Counted from the first letter of the stretch, positions 1-15,600 are shown. The stretch: 64,000 nucleotides of DNA from Alligator mississippiensis (GCF_030867095.1 NC_081824.1:120474162-120538161), one strand, 5' to 3'. The notes: generated by a model not told the origin, from the letters alone. Numbers and translations are program-made.

Positions 1-489
1 GGACAAAAATTAATGTCTGGTCTCCATCAAGATCCCTATTGTCAAGGATCATCAGAGGCAGATATACAGCCAGTGATGCTCTGTAAATACACGAGAGAGC
101 TGATTTATCCAGACAGGAAAGGAATAAGAACAATGGGCACAATTCTCCATAATACTCTACTCATTAGTGCTGCTCTTTGTTGTGTACCAGTGGGAGCTCA
201 AGGTCCCAGCAGAGAATCCAGCCCCTATACGCTGTCCCTGAAGAGCTCATGTATTCAACGAAGATGGCAGATAAAAAGATATGAGAGGGAACAGGCAGAG
301 ATGTGAAATGGCTTGGCTCATTTTATAGAGCAGATCAGTGACCAGTATCACTGAAACATAACCTATGTCTCAGTCCCATTTCTCTTTGTAGGATCATACA
401 ATCTACAAGCTTTGTTAGACACGCAGTAGGATTATACATGGTTATATGACATGCTGAATTGTGTATGAAAATACTATGTTTCCTTGTAG
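1..489 (+). other. ECT2L 5' intron, partial
   Basis: No exon with good borders is visible upstream of the first recognised ECT2L exon. A 97-codon open frame from base 13 has no family resemblance. The initiator exon or exons may lie to the left of the window. Confidence 0.4.
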
Positions 490-602
490 CTCTTTCAGAA
501 AAGAGTTGGACTTATAAGCCACTGGTTTGATCTGTGGACAGACAAGCAGCGCAAACAATTCCTGCACACAATATTGCTGAAATGCAGTAAATCACAACTA
601 AG
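490..602 (+). CDS. ECT2L: ECT2L exon A (first exon in window)
   Basis: Acceptor TTTCCTTGTAG precedes, donor AG|gtaagt follows. The open frame reads [20 protein letters not shown] and continues to CSKSQLR, an amphipathic stretch just ahead of the F-box. A second AG nine bases downstream (after CTCTTTCAG) would keep frame and remove LFQ, so the 5' border is uncertain by nine bases. No initiator ATG is in frame here, so at least one short coding exon lies upstream, either outside the window or unrecognised in 1-489. The exon ends in phase 2. Confidence 0.85.
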
Positions 603-3600
603 GTAAGTTAATTAAAAGGTCTTGGTTAATATTTTCTTCTAAACAGGTACATCAGATTATGATGCAAGTCACTGATTCTGCATGAAATCACTTTCTGCAT
701 GGATCACATTGCAACACTGGGGCCTTTAAACATTTCCTTTTTTCTCTCAGAAATTTTGCTTAGTCTGTTTTATTAAAGACCCCAGAATAGATTAAGATCT
801 ACATTAATGCTCCACTGAAATGATGTGTGTTTATTAAAATTTACCTAATATAGACTTGAAGATCCAGATTCCCTTTTCTTGCATTAAAGGTGAAATAAAA
901 AAATACAACCTTTCTGCCTAGTAAAACAAGCAGTAGATACTGTTTGGGTAGTACTGGCAGTTTGATCAGTACTGTAAAAAGAACTAAGATTCCCTGCCAC
1001 AGGGAGCTCACCAATTAGTACTCTGATCCTGCAATTTTTAACCTAGGCAGGTTGTTAGGGTCAAGCCAGTGTTACATGTAGTAGGATCAGGGCATAAAAT
1101 GTGGAACCTTCTAAAGTACTGAACATCTTTAATTCCCAGATTTTACAAGCTAAGGGTCTAGTCATGAAATCCCTTTACCTGTAGTCTAACTAACTTCAGT
1201 TTGGGTGGGTGTCTGCAGAAGGATTTGCACACTTGAGGCCTAGCCATTGATTATTAGAGATGGGTCTCCTCAGGTGCATCTACACATGCACTTTACTGCG
1301 GAGTTGACTAATTAGCTCCCCAGTAGAGTGTTACTGTCTACACGTGTCCTGGCATTAGGGCAGAGTAAATTAACTAACTACCGTAAGATAGTACCGTTGG
1401 GGGCAGTGCTATCTTATAGTGGAGTCATTTACTGCACACACAGCATGTGTGGACAGTGACCAGGACCACAGCAGTTTGAAGTGGAGCAGAGCAGACCCCG
1501 ACTGACAGTAGGCTTGTGGGGTCAGCCACACAACTTCTCAATCTGAGCACTCTTGTGCCCCAGACAGCCTCTCTGCTGCCTGATGCTGCCACACAAACTT
1601 GCAGCCTACCCAGGGATGCTCTGCCCTGGCTCAAACTACTGTTGTCCTGGGTGCACATGCAGACACTGCCCAGAAACAGCTAACTCAGGTGCAAACTGTG
1701 CTGGAGTTTATTGGGTGGCATTAATTGCACGTGTAGATGTGCTCCTTTTTACCTTTCTCTGAACATCTTAATCCTTTCCACTCCAAACATCTGAAATGAC
1801 TGCTCCCTTTTTTGTTGGCCTCAAATGGGCCTAAGAAAATGATGAAGTTGTCTCTCTTATTCATAGTAGTTGTCTTTCTTAAACTTCTTACCTACTAGTT
1901 ATCACATAAAGCAGCTTGCACAAACATAAAGTTACATTTTCAATTCTTTTCAGAACAGTGAAACAAACCTGTGATTTAAATGCCCAGAATACCACACAAC
2001 AGACACAGTTTAATTTAATTTGCAACATGTACAATTCACTGCAGAATCTACTATAGAAACCCAGTGCTTCTCTTTACATGGACTTTTTCCCCGAATGCTG
2101 CATCATGTCACTGTCATGTGATCATATTTAGAGTAATAGCCAACTACCAGTAATTAGATGAATAAATAGTGTATATAGCTGACTACCCTCATAGGTATAT
2201 AGTGTATATAGCAGCTTTCATTCCTTCCTTATAAGCCCTTGAGGGCTTTGCACTGTAGTGCTCACATCAGAGTTGTGTCAATCCTAACGGTATTCTTCAT
2301 AGACAAATCAGGCTTTCTGAAAGAGAAGGACGAGGTGGCATAAAAGTATCTGAATATCTATCTCTTCACAGGTTTACCCAAAATTGGTTTGCAGAGAGGA
2401 TTCCAGTGACCAAAGTGGACTTCACTAGCGTGCTGCCACGTTTCATATCTTTGTACATCTTCTCTTTTCTCAGCCCCAGGGAGCTCTGTGCAACTGCCCA
2501 AGTCAGCTGGCACTGGAAATTTTTAACTGAACAGGTCTGGTCATCATAGATCTATAACCCTACTTCCTCTGCAGGCAGTAAAACTTTCTGATATCAATAG
2601 GAATAGGAACAGTAACTGGACATTTTCAGGTGTCAGCAAGCAGGCCAACTAAAAGAGGAGTTTGAGTGGAAGTTTGCAGAGGGAGTACCCTCTCTATGTG
2701 GCAAGGTCTTTTAGTGTAAGCTTGCTGGGTTATCAGTAGTGTTAGAGAGGTAGAGGTACCAAAAGAAGCATTGCAGCTGCTAGACAACATTGTAATGCCA
2801 AAACTACCACTGCTTGTTCCTCTGCCTCTACCTGTAGCGGGCTCTGTTCAGGTAGCCTCTGACCCCAGATGCTTCTATTTAAGTCCTGGTCTGACTTTAT
2901 GAGGAATGCAACCTGCATGTCCCTGCCAAAAACTGCCAGATAGAGGAGTGCTTCTGATATATATGAGAGGTACTTGGTACATACCCTCAGACATCAGATA
3001 AGCGGGTGGCTAGGCTGATAAGCATCTGAGGTGGCTAGGCGGAAGGGAAGCTAGATTTGAAGGGGGAAGAGGGGCTAATAAGAAGGGCTAAAGGCTAAGC
3101 AGGGCTGCAATGGCATGGTTGTACCCTCCATTCAGCTGTGGAGTATACATGAGTAGTGAACTATCTGAGCTCACCAGCATGTTAGCTCAGCTCCTGTTGG
3201 AGCTCCACATGTGCTGAGCAGCATGGGCTCCAGCCACAGCATCTGCTTTCTTGGAGCTCTGACTTGGGTCAACACTTTGAGAAAACACCCAGAAGAAAGC
3301 AACACAAATGATGAGAAGCCTAGAAAACATGACCTACAAGTTAAGCTTGGAAGATATGGGATCATTAGAAGAAAAGCCTGAGCTGGAATTTGATAGCCTT
3401 CTCTAAATACAAAAATGGTTGTCATAAAGAGATTGATGATTAGCTGTTTTCTGATCCAAAGGGGACAGGACAAGGAGTAATTTGTTTAAATTGGGATAAC
3501 AGAAATTTATGTAGGATAGTAGGATGACCTTTTTAACTACGAGGGTGGCTGAGCAATAAGGGCGGTTGAGCAACCTTTTACCTAGAAAGGTTGTGGAATC

Positions 3601-6600
3601 TCTCTCATTTGAAGTTTTTAAGTGCAGGTGGTTTTAGATGGGTGGTTCCTGATATTTCTCTCCTCGTTTTATCATTCTATGAAATGGGAAATCTGCATTT
3701 ATATTTTGCATATAGCATAATTTTTCAAGGGAATTTCATATTTTCTCAGATGTCAGATATGTGCTTATCAATGAAAGTCTCATCATGTGTCCATCTACCA
3801 CACTTTTAAGGAATTAGATATGTAATGAAATATTATAAACAAATATTATAAACAATGGGAAAGATTTGCACCAGACTGTTATTCCTCTGATACCTGATAG
3901 AGTGAACCTTTAAACTTTGCTTTACTTAATTCACTAACTCTGATGAATTATTGGAACCTTATCCTGGGCTGGGTCTATGCAGCAATGCCATGTCAGGCAG
4001 GGGTGTGAAGAACTGTGATCTCTGACCCAGTGCAGATGCAAGTCTAAGAGCAAAATTGTGCTTTTTCTGCTTCACTTGCATGAGGTGTTTTTTCTTACCC
4101 GGAAAAGGCACAACTTTGCCAGTTTAGTAATGTTAACAGAAAACCATTTGGCCATTGTCATATGCCAATTTTCTGGCAGAGCAATCTGAGTATAGATATA
4201 GCGCAATTCTAGCAAGTTTTTTAAATTACACATAAAGGTATTTTTCTTCTCTCTGACCAGAAGACTGCTCCTATCCTATCATTTGATTTTTCTGATTTGA
4301 CTCTATATTTAAACCTGCTTTGGCTTATGACTTTAAACGTATGGAACTGCCTACTGCCAGGGCAGGCTCCGCCACAGAAGCCAGGGCAAGGACTATGTCC
4401 CCCTGCCCCAGCAGCAGGGAGCTGCGATTAGGTAGCAGGGGCTGATACTTATCACCCAGCTTCTGCTCTGCCATTGCAGTCGGGGTACAGGGGGCTGGGA
4501 GACCCTTATGTTCTGGCCTGAGCCCCGCAGTCATGGGCCTCAGGGTAGAAGACTCTTATTTCCCAGCCCAAGCCCCACATGAGGCTCAGGCTGGGAGATA
4601 AGGGTCTCCCAGCAGCAGCCCCGGAGTCATGGACCTGCTTTTGGGAGATAAGCATCTCTCAATAGTGGTCCCAAGACCACAGAGCATCTCCCAGCAGCAG
4701 CCCTGTGGTCATGGAGCTGGTGCTGGGAGCTCCCTGCTAGTGGGGTCTAGGGAGCTTGTTCCCTGCCCAGCTCTGCCTGCATGGAGTTGGGTGGGGAACA
4801 AGCTCCCCAGCCTGTTCCTCCCCCAACTCTACACTTACAAAGCTGGGCAGAGAACAAGCTCCCTAATCCCCACCTGCATGCCCGGGTGAGGACAATTTTC
4901 CTGTGCCCTGGCAGCAGCTTCTAGCCCCTGCTCCCTGATAGCAATCATGGGGTAGGGGCTGGGCACTTCTTCCCTGCCCCTACTCTGAAATTGTGGGGTG
5001 GGGCTGGGAACAAGCTTCCCAACTTCCACTCCATGATTGCGATTCTGATTGTGGAGCAGGGGCTGAGAGCTCCTTGCATGGGGACTGTTTCTCACCCAGC
5101 CTGGGGCTGGCTGGGACCTACCCCTGACCTGGACAGTTCCCTGCCAGCCCCCAGCTGTGTGGGGAAGCATTTGCAGCCTGGAGGTAGCTAGGGACTATCC
5201 TGTTTCAGTCAGTTGCCCAGCCAGCTCTGGGCTGCACGTGCACGGAAGTAGCCACCAAGGAGTATACCTACTCCTAGGAGCATGGGGGTAGCCACCAAGA
5301 AGGAGTATACCTACTTGGCTCACAATTGCAGGGAGTCAGTCAGAAAGGTCAAAGCAGCAACGGAACTTAGACTGGCATAAAAAATTGAAGACAACAAAAG
5401 TCCTTCTTCAGGTATATAGGGAGCAAAAAAGAAGGCGCATGGCAACACAGGACCCCTGCAGGACAGACTAGGGCAATTGGTGACAGATAGGAGTGATGAA
5501 GCTGAGCTCTTCAATGAGTTTTTCTCGTCTGTATTCCTGAACACAGATAAAGACACATCTCCCAGTTGGATTATAGACGGGCACAAGAGGGACACCAGCC
5601 CACCAACAGTTAGCCCCAACCTAGTGAAGGGATACTTGGAGGGGCTGGACATGTTTAAGTCAGCAGCCCCAGACTATCTTCATCCAAGTGTGCTGAGGGA
5701 ATTAGCCAGTGTCATAGCAAAACCACTGGCAAGACTGTTTGAACACTCCTGGTGCTCAGGACAGGTCCCAAATGACTGGAAAAGGGCCAATGTGGTCCCT
5801 ATTTTCAAGAATGGGAGGAAGGAGGATCTGGGTCACTACAGGTTGGTTAGTCTCACCTCTATCCTTGGGAAAACCTTTGAAAAAATTAAGGAACACATTT
5901 GTTGGCATCCAACAGGAAAAACGCAGAAGGGCAGCCAGCATGGATTCATAGCAGGTGGATCCTGCCTGACTAACCTTGTTTCTTTTTATGGCCAGGTCAC
6001 AAAATGCTTAAATGCAGGAGCTGAGGTCAATGTCATTTACTTGTATTTTAAAAAGACTTTTGATATGGTGTCTCATCCCATTCTTATAGATAAACTAAGT
6101 GTCTGTGACATAGATAATTACATGGACAGGTGGGTGGTGAATTGGCTTATGTGATGAACCCAGAGAGTGTTGGTAGACGGGTCGGTATTGACGTGGAAAG
6201 ATGTGGGCAGTGGGGTTCCTCAAGGTTCGGTCCTTGTACCAGTGCTGTTTAATATCTTCATCAGTGACTCAGATGAGGGGTGTGGAAAGCACTCTGTCCA
6301 AATTTGTGGACGAGACCAAATTATGGGGCAAAGTAAACACACGGGTAGAAGTGACCCGAGCAGGTTGTGGGGCCCGGGACAAATCAGCCCATGTGGGGCC
6401 CCGCCCCAACTCCGATCCCATGGTCCCTGATCCGAAGAAACTGCCAGCACCATTGGCAGCAGCAATGTTGGTGGCGGGCGGGGGTGGTACCAGGCAGCTG
6501 GATGTGGAGCCACCGCTTCATCAGGCTTCACACCGCTGCTGCTCCACCCGGCTCCGCGGGGCCCCCCAAAGCATGGGGCCTGGGGTGGTCACCCTGATTC

Positions 6601-9600
6601 TCCCCCCGTAGGGACAGCCCTGCGCATGGGTGGGCAGGGAACAGATTCAGGCAGGTTTGGACAGGTTGGAAAAGTGGGTAGAACAGAACAGGATGCAGTT
6701 TAGCAAAGATAAGTGCAAAGTGCTGCACCTAGGGAAGAGAGAATCACCAACACATGTAGATCGGGAGATGACCTTCTAAGTAGCACAGTGGCAGAAAGGG
6801 ATCTCGGAGTCATAGTAGACTCCAAGCTGAACATGAGTCACTAATGTGACGAAGTGATAAGTAAAGCTAACCACACTCTATCATGCATTAGCAGGTGTAT
6901 CACAAACAGGTCTAAGGAGGTGATACTTCCCCTTTGTGTGGCATTGGTAAGGCCACAGCTGGAGTACTGCATTCAGTTTTGAGCACCGTACTTCAAGAAG
7001 GATGTGGATAACCCTGAGAGGGTCCAGACGAGGGCTACTCAAAGCAACACGCTTCCTCATAGTACATTGCTACGGTGTGTAGCAGCTAAAAATAACCGTG
7101 CACCACTGATACAGCGCAGTACTTCTTTTTGTAGACACACTTAAATCTAGGCTGGAGTAAATGAATGTGTAGACATGCCCGGTATAAAACATAAGTGCTA
7201 CACAACATACACAGATAAATATGGATCTTAAAAAGTTGCTCATAATAGCTCAACAGTTAATCTTCTCTTTCTTTTCTGCATTCTTTTTAGAAGAAATATG
7301 ACAATCAAGGAGACTACAATATTTCCAAATGAAGAATTTTTAAGAAGACAAATGCAATGCTTGTATTTGATTTCCTTAATATGCTTTGAGTATTCCTTCT
7401 CAGGAACACACAAGAAAATGCCATAGCAGGCTTTAAGCCCCTACCACATTTTTAGATAATTCATAGAAAAATACCTGCAAGTGTTAATAAGTAGCACTAT
7501 AATTTATTTTAGGGTTTTAAGTAGAAACTTTTTTCCCTACCTCACAGCTTGCCTTTCCTCTTTTATTGTCATCTTGTCTTAAGGATTGTCTGTGGATGCC
7601 AAAATGCATCAAGTTTGGATGGTTCCTGCCATACACTCCAACAGACAATGAACACGGCGCTTGGAAGCATCATTATATCACCTGTGCAGCTACATTGGAT
7701 TACCTCACTCCAAGGGAAGCCAGTAAAATCTATGGGACCCTCAATGAACCAAAATCTGAAAATGAGGAGCAGGAAGAAAGGCTGCGAGAAAAACAGCTGA
7801 GAAAAATGATTCAGGAAAGATTGGCATTACACAAGAGTCAGTGGCATTAAATAACTATATTTTTATTTTAAAATTAATAAACTAGGCTCAACTATTCAAA
7901 TAGTCAAAGGCCATTTGCTTAGGAAAACTAATTTTTATAGTTCAAATTTCTTTCAATATAAAAAGGTTATGTACTAAAAATTGGAAATACAAAAATTATT
8001 ATTTTTCTTCAGTAACAGTTGCTAAACCATGTAACATGCCTGTAAGCAAAGGACTAAAAATATTCATGCTCAACCATGTACGTTATAGTTTTTAATATAT
8101 GTCAGTTGTAAAAGCTATGAAAAGTATCAAATTGTCAGCAGTTGCTGACAAGAGTCTATTACACTTCAGTATACGCTGTTTTACAAATTTAGAACAATGA
8201 AGGTTTGAGAGGAAAAAGTTAAATAGCTGTGCATCCTGGAGAATTTTTAGTTACTGTTATGGATAAAATCAAATTTGAGCCAAAAGTTAGGGACTCTTGT
8301 TGTTGGGGTTTTTTTAAATAAAATTATTTGGATAAAATCTAAGACAACCAGAAATATTTTCATGGAATTTCATGAAATTTTAAGACACTTTTACAAACAT
8401 TCCACAGTGTATTGAGATTTTTGACTAACAAGTCTAATAATCATGGGTATTTGATATTAGACATAGATTGTTAATTTTTATTCACCATATGGGATTCCTC
8501 TATCTTTCATTCTATGTTGGAAAGGATTTATCTATTAATGCAGTATTCCAAGATATTCTGGAGAGCACACCTTAGTTTCCACTCTCTCCACAGTGATCAC
8601 AGTGATTCCTAGCCTAGCATGATCAGGATCTTCAGGTGAAATTATTCTGTCGAGATAAAATACAATATTTGCCATGTAAAACTATCATGCTTTTTTTCAC
8701 TTCATCATTTCTGTAATTACTGCCTCATTGCTCCTAACAGTGTTTGCTTAAATTGCATTGGAGATGCATAGGATTAAACAGCTGCGATTGTGCTCCTTTT
8801 TTAGAGGATTTATTCATGGCTCGACCACACTGGGGAAGCAGGACATGGAGCTCAAGGTTTTTTAAATCATCATTACAGCCATGCCCGGCCCAGACTATTC
8901 AGGATTGCACGAGACTTCAGGCAGCTTTGCTAATAATTAAGGTACTGGGTTCCCTCCCCACAAAAACCTGCTTTCATTTGATCCTTTGTAGATCAGTCAG
9001 ACTCATTGTTCAGTTACTAGCATTACCAGATGAGGCATCTATCTTGTCACGCATCATTTTCTTCTGATCAGACAACTCTTTTCATGTACCAACATTTAGT
9101 GCAGGATGTTGAGGTTGCTTGTCAGTGTTAAGAGAGAGATTCTGTTTGAATCTGAACTAATGGAAATGCAGTTATTGAAAGTACTTCAATTTATTTATTT
9201 ATGTCTATGTAATGCTATTTAAGTCAGCACAGTTTATAGCCTTTATTTATTGAGGACCTGTTTCTGCCATCTTTACAGACTGAGTAGTACCTTACTTGCT
9301 GGGTGTGTCCACACAAGATGCTTTACTACACAGTAGACTAATTTACAGCACAGTAAAACATCACTGTCTATACGTGCGCACATTTACTGCACAGCAAATT
9401 AGTCTACTGTGCAGTTAGCTGCTACCTGCGAATACTGGGAACAAATTTGCTCCCAGTTGGCCTAACCAGCAGGGGGCCACAGGAGACAGGGAGCTCTTTG
9501 TCACAGTCCTGGTGCTACTCAGCTCCCCCGCTACCCACAGGAGCTGAGAACCAATCAGCACCAGGACTGGGGAGCTCTCTGCCCCCTGTCCCAGCTCCTG

Positions 9601-12600
9601 GTGTGGAACTAGCAGCTCCGGAGGACAAGCAGATTTCCAGCCCCTGCCTGCTTCCCAGGACAGCTCTCAGCAACTCCCTGCTTGGCAGGGGGCTTGCTGG
9701 CAGCTGTGTGTCCCAATGTGTCCAGGGCCAGAACTCTGCCTGCTGTAGGGGCAGCTCCCTCCTGGCCCTGTGTGCATCAGTATACATGGGGGAAGGACAC
9801 AGCTGCTGCTGCTGTTAGCAGAGCTCTCCTGACTCCATGCCCACTGGGACTGGCCTCTCCTGGCTTCATGCCCACTGGGACTGGCATGTCCCTTGCCAAC
9901 TCGCCTTCAAGACACATTTGGATGCTTATCTTGCTGGGATCCTATGATCCCTGCTGACTTCCTGCCCCTAGGACAGGGGGCTGGACTCGATGATCCTCCG
10001 TGGTCCCTTCCATACCAAATGTCTATGAAATCTATGAAACTCCCAGGCTAGCGCAAGGGGGAGCCTGGAGCTACCCCTGGCTGCTGCAGGCAGGCAGAGC
10101 AGAATGGGAGCATCTCTGTACTGAAGTGCTTCCATTGGGAGCAAATCTGTTCCTGGGAAGGCTTACTGCATGGTAAAATACTGTGAAATAACAGCATATG
10201 TAGATGCACCCACTGGATGCATTTACACATGACACTACATGGCTGTAGCAATGTGCTCCCTCGTTATAGTACATTGCTATGGCAACATAGCAGCTAAAAC
10301 TAACTGTGCATGGCATGCATGGCGCAATACAGACTCTTACTGTGCTGTCATTTAGCACTTTCAAAAGGAAATACTAAATGATGGTGCAGTAACAAAGGTG
10401 ACCTAGGAACACATGTAGGCATGCCCACTGTGTACTAGTGGAATAAAGTACCCTGTACCATGGATAAGGCTGGGAAAATAAGACCAATAATAGTTGTGCT
10501 ATAAATGAAAATTCTATGGAATTGTTTTCTGTCTGAAATACAGGTGATGATAAAGTATAGTGGGCCTTTGCTTATCTAATAATGCTGGGTTCAGAATGGC
10601 TCCCATGGTATGAATATGTAAGGTAGTGCAGTGCTGTGTAGAGATACCCAAGTAGGCTCTGAACAAATTAGTTTGGCTTTGAGAAGCAGAATACCACAGT
10701 GCTTTGCCTGGGGCTACCATGCTCTACTGCCCATTATGGTTAATTAGTTTGGACAAGAACTGGCTAATGGGACTAACCAGGTTCTGATATCCAAGCTCTC
10801 TCATGACTGAATGTGGCAAGCTTATTTTCAGGATATGCTGGTAAGTGCTACAAAGGCTGCAACTTGAATATTTTAACGAAGAGAGGGCAAATCCTGCAAA
10901 CACTTAACGTCATAAACTGAGAATGGACTTGATAACCAGCTTCAAATACCTGAAGGGCAATTTATAAGGAGGATGAAGATAGATTTTTTTTGTGTGACTG
11001 TAGGGAACAGAAGTAGGAGGAATGGCCTCAAACTGCAGCAGAGAAAATGTAGGCTGAAGATTAGGAGGAACTTTCTAACTATGAGGGTAGTCAACCATTG
11101 AAACAGGCTACCTACAAAAGTTGTGACATCTCCATCCCTGGACATTTTCAGGACCAGATTAGAAGGAAACTTAGCTCGGATAGTTTAATGCATGATTATT
11201 AGGGGCGTGCAAAGTGGGTCCTATTCGATTTGGATTCAGATTCAGCTTGAATCCGGGACAGTGATTCAATTTGTTCATTTGGATCACTGTCCCTGATTTG
11301 ATTTGGCTGAATCTGAATCTGAAGATTCGATGCTGATTCGGAGAATTAGTGATTTGGACACAGATGCAGCTTTAAAAGTTTTTTCTACATACCTTGAGGT
11401 AGCAGGTGTGGCTTGTGAATGCTGCAATGCTGGGACATGTGGAGCATCCCACAGGAGTGTGAGGGGTCTCTCCATGTGCTCAGTGGCAAACCCAGAAGTA
11501 GACCGGAAGTACTTCTGGTCCACTTCCAGGTCTGCTGGGGAGTGCTCTGAGGGGGTCCCCACCCCATGCCTCCCCAGTTCGGTGATCGGCTGCGGGGAGA
11601 CCCCAGATGCCTCCCCCCAGCCGCAGGAAGCACCAGTCACCAAGCTGAGGAGGATGCGGGGGGCCCCCCAGTGCACTGCCCAGTGGACCCGGAAGTAGAA
11701 CAGAAGTGCTTCTGGTCTACTTCTAGGTCTGCTTTCAAGCACACTGGGGAGCCCCCCATGCTTCTGTGGGACTCGATGTGCCCCAGCATCACAGCATTCC
11801 CAAGCCCCTGCTACCTAGAAGTATGTACAAAAAACATTTAAAGCTGTGTCTATGTCCAAATGTCTTAATTTTTTCAAATCTCTCTGAATTGATTTGGAGG
11901 GTCCCGATTTGATTCAGTGAGATTAAAGGGTCCTCTGATTCAATTCGGATTCAGAGATTCGGCCACTGAATCAGGCCAGATCTCTGCCAGATCAAATCAG
12001 GGACCGAAGCTTCTCACAGCCCTAATTATTATCCTGCCTTGAGTTGTGTCTGGAAAAAATGACCTCCTGAGGTCCCTTCTAGCCCTACATTCCTATGACT
12101 GGTATTGATTGGGGAATACTGTCTGTAGGTATTTGTTTACTGTAAACACTCTGAGCTGTTTGGATAGGGTGGGATATACATCTAAATACATAATTTAAAA
12201 ATAAATTAAGATTTTAGACTGTGTACACCCAAACAACAGAACAAAGTCAAGTATTTATAACAATGGACAATGAATACAGAAAGAAGAAAATGCTCCATTA
12301 CATATCTAACTCTATATAAAAGAGAAAAGTGATTAGCCGTGTTAGTCTGAAGTCAGTCAGAAGGCAGGATAGATATGTACCTTCATAGACTAACTAAATA
12401 AGATATATATGAGAGCACAAGCTTTTGTGAACCAAAGTCCACTTCATCAGCATCTATATATATCTTATTTAGTTAGCCTGCAATGGTGCATATCTACCTT
12501 GGGTTCTGACTCTTCATAAAAATCAGTCTTAATGCATTACAGGGCCTTATCTACAACTGTTCCTCTGAGGTCTTGAGTGCCTTGGGCTTCTTCAGACTTC

Positions 12601-15600
12601 AGCAGGAGTTGATGGTGGTTGATGAGACACTGGGCGCATCTACCTAAGACACTTTACTGTGCTGTATAGCAAATTAGTGTGTAGTAAGCATCACCATCTA
12701 CTAGTGCAGACCCTTATTGTGCAGTAATTTACTCTACTCAGCAGCATGTGTAGGTGGGAGCCCAGAAGCAGATTTGCTCCCTGTCAGCGGGGCAGCAGGG
12801 GGCAGGAGGTTGCACCCTGCCCCCTGGAGCTGCCTGCTGCTGGGGCAGGCTCTGCAGCAGAATCTAGATGGGGACAATGTCCCTCTGCCCCAGGAGCAGG
12901 GAGCACCCAGCCCCCACTCCGTGACTGCAGAGCTGGGGCCAAGAGTTCCCTACATGGGGAGAGTTCTCCGCCCAGCCTGAAGTTGGATGGGATCTTCTCC
13001 AGGACTAGGACAGTTCCTGGCCAGCCCCAGGCTATGCGGGGAGGTCTACACATTCAGCCTAGGGACTGTCCTGTTTTGAGCAGTCCCCAGCTAGCTCTGA
13101 GCTGCATGTGTAGACTTCCTTGCGCAGCCTGAGGCTGGCTAGGAACTATTCTGATCTTGGGCAGGTCCAAGCCCTGCAGATTTTTCCCAGCTCCATGCCC
13201 CAATCGGGTGATCGAGGCATGGGGCTTGGAAAGAGCTGCGGGGGAGGGGCAAGTCCCAGCCCCACTACCCCGATCTGCCAGTGGGGCAGCTAGCATTGAG
13301 CCCCCAGCTGGGCCTCTTGCTGCTAGCTGCTCCACCTGTGGATCGGGACCCCTAGCCGCCCCTCGCTGCTAGCTGCCCCCTGTTAGCTGCCCCACCAGCA
13401 GGTTGGGGCAGGGTGCTGGGACCTGCCCCTCCCCTGCAGCTCTTTCCAAGCCCCCTGCCCCAGATTGGGGAGCTGGGACTGGGAGTTCCCTGCTGCCGGG
13501 GCAGGGGGACATTGTCCCTGCCCCAGAAGCAGGCAGCTTCTGGGGGCAGGGAGCAATCTCCCAGGCCCCATCAGAAGAGCCTAGAGCTCCCCCTGGCTGC
13601 TGCAGTGGGGCAGAGCATGGTGGGAGCACCCTCTCTGGGTTGCTCCCATTGGGAGCAAATCTGCTCCCAAATGTGTGCATATGTGGACACCTGCCCAGGA
13701 TGGCTTACCCATCCAGCAACATTTACATGTGTAGATGTGCCCACTGGTACCAGAAATAAAAAAATAAAGGTAGAAGAAGCCAATTCCCAGTCAAGGAAAA
13801 TACTTTTTTTGAAAAAGTCTAAATTGGCTGGTTAGACAATTTCAAAGCTATTTTCTAAAAAATTTCAAACCTGCTAAAATAATCATTTATAAGATGAAAG
13901 GATAAGAAAAAGTATCATTCTTTTGAGTGGGAATGACTTTTCCCTCAAAGTTACAGTAAACATACTAACAGGGTTTTAATTACAAAAAGATTGAAATCTA
14001 AACAAAACATTTTAAAATTAAATGTTGCGCATGACCTGAACAATTTATTTACAAATTGAGTCAATAAGATTGACTTTTTGTTCTGGTTTGGGATGGGGAT
14101 AAATTTGAAATCAGAATAATTCTCATAAAGCAGGAAAACAGTTTCAAGGGTAGCCCTACTTTACACACACAAATTAATATTTAGGGTCCTGGTTTTATAA
14201 AGTAGTATTTCTTGAACTGTGGTGCATGTGGGGATCCCTGTGGCAGCTGCCACCACTGATTCACCTTGCCACTGAATTATATATGCTAGCTTTTGCACAC
14301 TGCTGAAGTGATGCTTGAGGTTTCATCCGTGTTGTACAATTTACAGGATTCTGTCTGAACTAGAAATCTGTGAAAACTGATCTGCTGGCAGTTCTGAAAA
14401 CCTGAAAAAAATAATTTTAGACTGATTTGAAACTTCAAAATCTTCTGTAATCTAAGAAGTCAGAAAACAACTTGAACAAAACCTTTAATTTGATAAAATG
14501 AAATGTTTTGTTTTGTTTGTTCTTGAGGTTTAATTTTTTGCAATACAATTGAAGGAAATTTTGGAATGAAACATTGTATCAAATAAAAAAACCCTAAATA
14601 TTTCATTCTAAATGGGATAGGACATGAACATTTTCATATTTTGAATTTCTAAATGCTTTTTACTGAAACCATTTTTATTGAAACAATCAAAAAATAATTT
14701 AAATTTGTGAAAAGTTTCAGTTGACCTAATTGCATTTTTTTCAGTTGAACAGTTTTAGCCAAAAAAAAAAAAAAAAATCACCCAGCTGTATTTTTGATTA
14801 CTGTTCTTCAGAGGCTCCCTCTACACATTATAGATATTATGTAATTAGCTTGTTAATTGTGTAGTTAACTGAAACCAGATACACCTGTAAAGTAGTTATC
14901 ATGCCGTAAAAATGTCCAACCAGCTATAAAAGACCTGAAAATTGTATACTAACTTTATGGTTGGTATCCAGCTTTGATTTGCATGTGTAGCAGGGTCCCC
15001 CCTGAAGCTGTGAGCCCTGTCAGCTGACCAGGCTCTGAACTGCAGGGATGCACCAGGCCCAGCCAGGGCCGGGAGTCCCACAGCTGAGGGGATTCTCAGC
15101 TCAGGCAGCTGTGGACTCTGGGTCTTGGTAGCACCACACAGATGCAAGGAACCAGCTGGGGCAAGACTGTGATCTCCTAGCCCCAGGGCTGCATGGAGCC
15201 TCAGGGGTGTGTGAAACCTCCAGAGCTGGAAGACCATGGTGCCATGATGGTTTCCCAGCCTTAGGGGTGCATGAAACCCCTAGGCTGGGAGACTGTAGCA
15301 GCCATGATCTCCCAGCCCCAAGGGCTCCATGCACAATGAGGCTTCATACACTGACAGTAAGATGTGATGGGATCTAACGTGTGATCCCACAATTCTGCTT
15401 CCTGCCATGCATGTGTGGCATGGCAGGAGGTGCAATTGTATGGATCATGTGTTAGATCCCATTGTACCTTTACCTGCATGTGTAGAGTGGCCCTGAGAAA
15501 TGCATTTAAATGCATCTGCTTTTGTTTTAGGGGTGGTGGTTATGGCTGTGTTGGTCTAAGGACATAGGCAGACACAGTTCTTTGAGTAAATGTGATATCT

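Noticed and set aside
5477..6154. 225-codon frame as a host gene
   Set aside because: It is CR1 reverse transcriptase with damaged motifs, part of a LINE copy.
11284..11742. 131- and 152-codon overlapping frames on opposite strands
   Set aside because: They lie within an inverted-repeat element, where stop-poor GC sequence opens frames on both strands; the sister copy does not conserve either reading frame.
12717..13835. Cluster of 60-140-codon frames on both strands
   Set aside because: They fall inside a family A DNA element with a GC-rich palindromic core and lack family features.
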